Below are positions 5,248 through 7,962 of a stretch of 7,962 nucleotides of DNA, in pieces (within the stretch, counting starts at the first letter, position 1; the number at the start of each line of letters is the position of its first letter). Below the pieces are notes generated by a model. That model made no database searches and was not told where the DNA came from. It saw only the letters and a list, made by a program, of their open reading frames with translations. This DNA comes from Pseudomonadota bacterium (GTDB lineage: Bacteria > Pseudomonadota > Alphaproteobacteria > Acetobacterales > Acetobacteraceae): contig JAJZVE010000104.1 in NCBI GenBank assembly GCA_021845835.1, positions 2,791 through 10,752 on the forward strand, read 5' to 3'. The translations under genes and the position numbers were made by a program.

Positions 5248-5616
5248 AAGCCCACACCCGCCGCCGCGATCTGGGGCATCCGGGGGCCGCACGGCATGAA
5301 TGACGGCATGAAGCCGATCTTCACCATTCCCCTCGGCCGTACCGCGTTGATCACGCTCGAGAACCAGACGCGCTGGTGGCACCCCATGCATCTGCACGGC
5401 TACAGCTTCACCGTGCTGTCGCGCAACGGCGTGGCGGAGCGTCATCCGCATCTGCGCGACACGGTGATTCTGCGCCCGAACGAGACCGTGACATTCGCGT
5501 TCGCCGCCGACAACCCCGGCGACTGGATGTTCCATTGCCACGTCATCGAGCACCAGGCGACCGGCCTGATGACGGTCATCCGCGTCGCCTGATTTCAACC
5601 ACTGAAGGAAACCACC

Positions 5617-6069
5617 ATGAAGACGCCAACGATTCGCGCCGGCCTCGCGGTCCTGCTCGGGGTCATCGTCAGCGCGCCGGCAGTCGCGGCCCCGATCCCG
5701 GCAGTGCTGTACAAGAACCCGCAATGCACCTGCTGCGAGGCCTACGCGAAATACCTCGATCAGAACGGGTTTATCGTGAAGGTCATTCCCACCGACCAGC
5801 TCGATCTCGTCACACGGATGGCCGGTGTGCCGACTTCCCTCGAAGGTTGCCACACGATGAAACTCGGTAGCTACGTGATCGAGGGCCACGTGCCCGCGCC
5901 GATGATCAAGCAGCTGCTCGCCGAGCATCTGCCGATTGCTGGGCTTGCGATTCCTGGCATGCCGTCAGGGGTTCCCGGGATGCCGGCGATGGCCGGGATG
6001 CCGACGACACCGATCCCGGTCTATGAGATCGGGGCCGCCAAGCCCGTGGTCTTCGGTACCATGAACTGA
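5617..6069 (+). CDS. DUF411 periplasmic metal-binding protein
   Basis: A 150-residue exported protein of the DUF411 family, commonly found in copper clusters and thought to bind copper; its exact role is not settled. A signal peptide covers residues 1-25 (core AVLLGVIVSAPAVAA). The family motif VLYKNPQCTCC at 30-40 gives C37, C39 and C40. It is followed by MAGVPTSLEGCHTM (68-81, with C78-H79), VIEGHVPAP (87-95) and LLAEHLPIAGLAIPGMPSGVPGM in the last third, all usual for DUF411. The C-terminus is rich in GMP units. GAAGGA at 5604-5609 sets ATG 5617. It starts 24 bases after the oxidase stop and is probably in the same transcript as the oxidase and CopC. Confidence 0.92.
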   Translation: MKTPTIRAGLAVLLGVIVSAPAVAAPIPAVLYKNPQCTCCEAYAKYLDQNGFIVKVIPTDQLDLVTRMAGVPTSLEGCHTMKLGSYVIEGHVPAPMIKQLLAEHLPIAGLAIPGMPSGVPGMPAMAGMPTTPIPVYEIGAAKPVVFGTMN

Positions 6070-6074
6070 GCGGG

Positions 6075-6503
6075 ATGGCAACGATGACGATTGTGCCCGA
6101 ATCCGACTCTGGCCGCGCGGGATGTCGAAGGCTGCCGCACACGGCGATCCTGCTGGCGGGCGGAATCGTCGTCGCGCTGATCGGGCCAGGAAAGGCTTTC
6201 GCCCACGCCTTTCCGGTGCGCGAAATGCCTCGTCCGGCAGCCGTCCTGGTGGCGGCTCCACCGCGGGTCGTGATCACGTTCACCGAGGACGTCAATGCGC
6301 GCTTCAGCGGGATCACGGTCCAGACCAGCGGCGGCGCGCGCGTAGATAATGGCGATCCCGTGCGGGATCGGCGTGACCACAAGATCCTGAGTGTCGGGTT
6401 CAGGCAACCGCTCAGGCTGGGAACCTATGTGGTGCGGTGGCATGCCCTGGCGATGGATGGTCATCGCACCCAGGGACACTATGACTTTGCCGTCTCCCGA
6501 TGA
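6075..6503 (+). CDS. copC: Copper resistance protein CopC
   Basis: A 142-residue periplasmic copper carrier. The signal peptide spans about 1-43, with a hydrophobic stretch HTAILLAGGIVVALIG and cleavage expected after AFA, leaving H44 as the mature N-terminus. In CopC that histidine is a Cu(II) ligand. The fold signature VVITFTEDVNARFSGITV lies at about 65-82. The distal copper site WHALAMDGHRTQGHYDFAV gives H123, D128, H130 and H135. No Met-rich Cu(I) loop is seen. ATG 6075 lies five bases after the DUF411 stop; ATG 6084, with GGGA eight bases upstream, is an equally possible start (139 residues). The stop overlaps copD by four bases (ATGA). Together the two genes form the usual CopC-CopD pair. 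Confidence 0.94.
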   Translation: MATMTIVPESDSGRAGCRRLPHTAILLAGGIVVALIGPGKAFAHAFPVREMPRPAAVLVAAPPRVVITFTEDVNARFSGITVQTSGGARVDNGDPVRDRRDHKILSVGFRQPLRLGTYVVRWHALAMDGHRTQGHYDFAVSR

Positions 6504-7432
6504 GCCTTTCGTCCGCGCTGATCATCAGGGGTGTCGCGAGGGGCGTTCATGTCGCCGGTTCCTTCTCGGTTTTCGGAACCGTTGCCGCGCGCGCGGTCCT
6601 GCTTCCGGGACGCCGCGGGTACGCGGGGTCCGAAAGCAACCGACGCATCGTAGCATCACTTACCCGTCTTCTTCGCGTGAGTCTGATGATCGCGATGGCT
6701 GCTGGGGGCGTCTGGCTCGTCGCCGAAGCCACCTACATCACCGGCTCGCATCAAATCCGTGCCGGGATCTCAGTGCTCGCGTCGGTTCTTCAGGACACGA
6801 ATTTCGGCCACCTCCTGACCGCACGCCTCGCTTTGTTGTCAGCCGCCGCCGTGATGTTCGGCGATGGCCAGCGGCACAGCCGAGTTGTAACCGCCGCCGT
6901 CCTCGCAGCCGCCGCCACGGTGCTCCAGGCCGGCCTTGGTCACGGCGCGGCCATGGGCGGTTCCGAAGGGATCGCTCTTGCCAGTGCCCTGGCCCTGCAC
7001 CTGGCCGCGGCGGGTGTCTGGCTGGGAGGGCTCGTTCCCCTTCTGATCATCGTCACCACGACATCCCTCGACGAAGCCTATCGGGTTGCGAGCCGGTTTT
7101 CACGGCTGGGCGCTATCTGCGTGGCAACCTTGGCCGTGACCGCCGGGCTCCAGGGATATCTCCTGATCGGCGGTCTCGGCGCATTCGTCGGCACCGACTA
7201 TGGCCGCGTCGCATTTGCCAAGCTTGCTCTGTTCGTCGTGCTGCTGGGCATTGCCGCGCATAATTGCTTCCGGTTGACGCCGGGCCTGATCGGTCTCTCA
7301 GGCGAGCAATCCAGAGCACGGCTTCGACGGAATATCATCGGGGAAGCGTTGGTCGGGGTCTGCGTCGTCATCCTGGCGGGGGTGTTGCTGGAACTTCCGC
7401 CCGGGATGGACATGAGTGGGATTGCGCGATGA
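6500..7432 (+). CDS. copD: Copper resistance protein CopD, inner-membrane
   Basis: A 310-residue integral membrane protein with about eight hydrophobic segments. It matches the CopD/PcoD family, which is believed to move copper across the inner membrane together with CopC. Family features visible are H17 in ARGVHVAGSFSVFG, H148 in GLGHGAAMGG, H167 in LALHLAAAGVWLGGLVPL (165-181), and GTDYGRVAFAKLALF (231-245) followed by N255. The C-terminal end carries a GMDM motif. The start ATG 6500 has no ribosome binding site and overlaps the copC stop as ATGA, so translation is coupled. Its own stop overlaps the next start in the same way. Length is normal for the single-domain CopD form. Confidence 0.93.
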   Translation: MSLSSALIIRGVARGVHVAGSFSVFGTVAARAVLLPGRRGYAGSESNRRIVASLTRLLRVSLMIAMAAGGVWLVAEATYITGSHQIRAGISVLASVLQDTNFGHLLTARLALLSAAAVMFGDGQRHSRVVTAAVLAAAATVLQAGLGHGAAMGGSEGIALASALALHLAAAGVWLGGLVPLLIIVTTTSLDEAYRVASRFSRLGAICVATLAVTAGLQGYLLIGGLGAFVGTDYGRVAFAKLALFVVLLGIAAHNCFRLTPGLIGLSGEQSRARLRRNIIGEALVGVCVVILAGVLLELPPGMDMSGIAR

Positions 7433-7962
7433 CGAACGTCTCGATCCCGCGGCGTCGCATGGTCTTTCAGACGTACCTCCGACGCGCGGGCGCTGCCGCT
7501 GCGCTGGTAGCGATCGTCCTCTCGGTAGTGCTGGCACCCGATGCCCGGGCCGCGGCAACACCATGGGTCGGCGACCGGCACGCCGCGGTGCGGCTGATCA
7601 CCGCCGAGCAGGCGACCGGGGCGATGAGCACCGTCGATGCCGGCTTGCAGATCCGTCTTGCTCCCGGTTGGCACGCCTATTGGCGCACGCCCGGTGCCGC
7701 GGGCATCCCGGCCTCGGTCACCTGGGCCGGGTCGCGGAACCTGCGTTCGGCCGCGCTGTCCTGGCCGGCGCCGCGCCGGTTCCCGCTCGAAGGATTGCAG
7801 ACCTACGCCTACGAGACCGGGGTAGTGCTGCCGATCGCGCTCCGTCTGGCCGATCCCAGTGCGCCGCTGGTCCTGCATGCCGACGTGAACTACTCGGCCT
7901 GCAAAACGATCTGCGTGCCCTACCACGCCGCCCTCGACCTCACCGTGCCGACCGGGCTTGCC
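7429..7962 (+). CDS. scsB: ScsB/DsbD-family disulfide reductase, N-terminal part (runs off the window)
   Basis: The first 178 residues of a gene cut by the window end. A signal peptide covers about 1-42 (basic start IPRRR, core AAAALVAIVLSVVLA, then DARA). The N-terminal periplasmic domain of the ScsB group follows, with WVGDRHAAVRLITA (46-59), LAPGWHAYWRTPGAAGIP (77-94) and WPAPRRFPLEG (112-122). It ends with SACKTICVPYHA (157-168), holding the thiol pair C158-C162 that receives electrons from the membrane domain. In the full protein a membrane domain and a thioredoxin domain should come next. ScsB proteins pass reducing power from cytoplasmic thioredoxin to periplasmic partners and are linked to copper tolerance. 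ATG 7429 overlaps the copD stop (ATGA). ATG 7459 is an alternative start. Confidence 0.88.
   Translation, partial: MTNVSIPRRRMVFQTYLRRAGAAAALVAIVLSVVLAPDARAAATPWVGDRHAAVRLITAEQATGAMSTVDAGLQIRLAPGWHAYWRTPGAAGIPASVTWAGSRNLRSAALSWPAPRRFPLEGLQTYAYETGVVLPIALRLADPSAPLVLHADVNYSACKTICVPYHAALDLTVPTGLA

Larger units (their letters stand above)
4087..5592 (+). pseudogene. Multicopper oxidase, frame broken twice at G tracts
   Basis: A cupredoxin-type oxidase, probably a periplasmic Cu(I) oxidase of the CueO/CopA kind. The reading frame runs in one frame to about 4891, one base over to about 5226, then back to the first. Joined, it gives about 501 residues, a normal length. A twin-arginine signal (VTRRTALRGG, then an Ala/Leu core) starts the protein. 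Copper ligands are all present: HWH at 101-103, HPHEH at 143-147, HPMHLH at 432-437, and HCHVIEHQATGLM at 483-495. The type 1 axial position, five after H489, is Leu494 rather than the Met of CueO. A Met/Gly-rich stretch (5143-5247) lies between domains 2 and 3, analogous in kind to CueO's Met-rich insert. TAGGAG at 4073-4078 sets ATG 4087. The breaks are either sequencing errors in homopolymers or real mutations. Without correction the first product stops at TGA 4921-4923, before domain 3. Confidence 0.88.

Noticed and set aside
5119..5928. - strand open frame of 269 codons
   Set aside because: Its Pro/Ile/His-rich end is the reverse reading of the Met-Gly repeats, and it is antisense to the oxidase C-terminal domain and the DUF411 gene.

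Overview
The window is GC-rich bacterial DNA in which every supportable gene lies on the + strand, closely spaced and often overlapping by 1 or 4 bases. Codon use, the family members present (CopC, CopD, an ScsB-type protein, DUF411, CC-motif membrane proteins) and the alphaproteobacterial flavour of the proteins suggest an alphaproteobacterium. An acid- and metal-tolerant member of the Acetobacteraceae is a reasonable guess, but that is inference and the sequence does not prove it. No IS element, integrase, tRNA, rRNA or CRISPR array is visible, and no metal-responsive regulator lies in the window.

Layout. Bases 2-58 are the possible tail of an upstream gene. Bases 55-1169 hold a membrane-anchored thioredoxin-fold protein coupled to a four-helix membrane protein with a Cys-Cys-x-Pro motif. 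Bases 1213-1842 are a mercury-resistance relic: a heavily deleted merA remnant that keeps only pieces of the C-terminal domain, followed by a MerT-like membrane protein. Bases 1877-2936 hold small poorly characterised proteins: a 30-codon ORF, a secreted Cys-containing protein, and a Cys-rich membrane protein whose start is best placed at GTG 2535. Bases 2983-4032 encode a Met/Gly-rich secreted protein and a 1-Cys peroxiredoxin. Bases 4087-5592 are a Tat-type multicopper oxidase whose reading frame is broken twice, at two G tracts, with indels of opposite sign. Bases 5617-7962 are a DUF411 metal-binding protein, CopC, CopD, and the start of an ScsB/DsbD-family disulfide reductase that runs off the window.

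Taken together this is a periplasmic copper-handling and thiol-redox island. The oxidase would oxidise Cu(I). CopC, the Met-rich protein and the DUF411 protein would bind copper in the periplasm, and CopD sits in the membrane. The ScsB-type and thioredoxin-like proteins would keep periplasmic thiols reduced or repair them, and the peroxiredoxin would remove peroxide formed under metal stress. The mercury part looks like an older, decaying layer. The most notable points are the double compensatory frameshift in the oxidase, the double-deleted merA remnant that has lost one of its two C-terminal cysteines, and the thioredoxin-like/CC-membrane-protein pair, which matches no named system I can assign.
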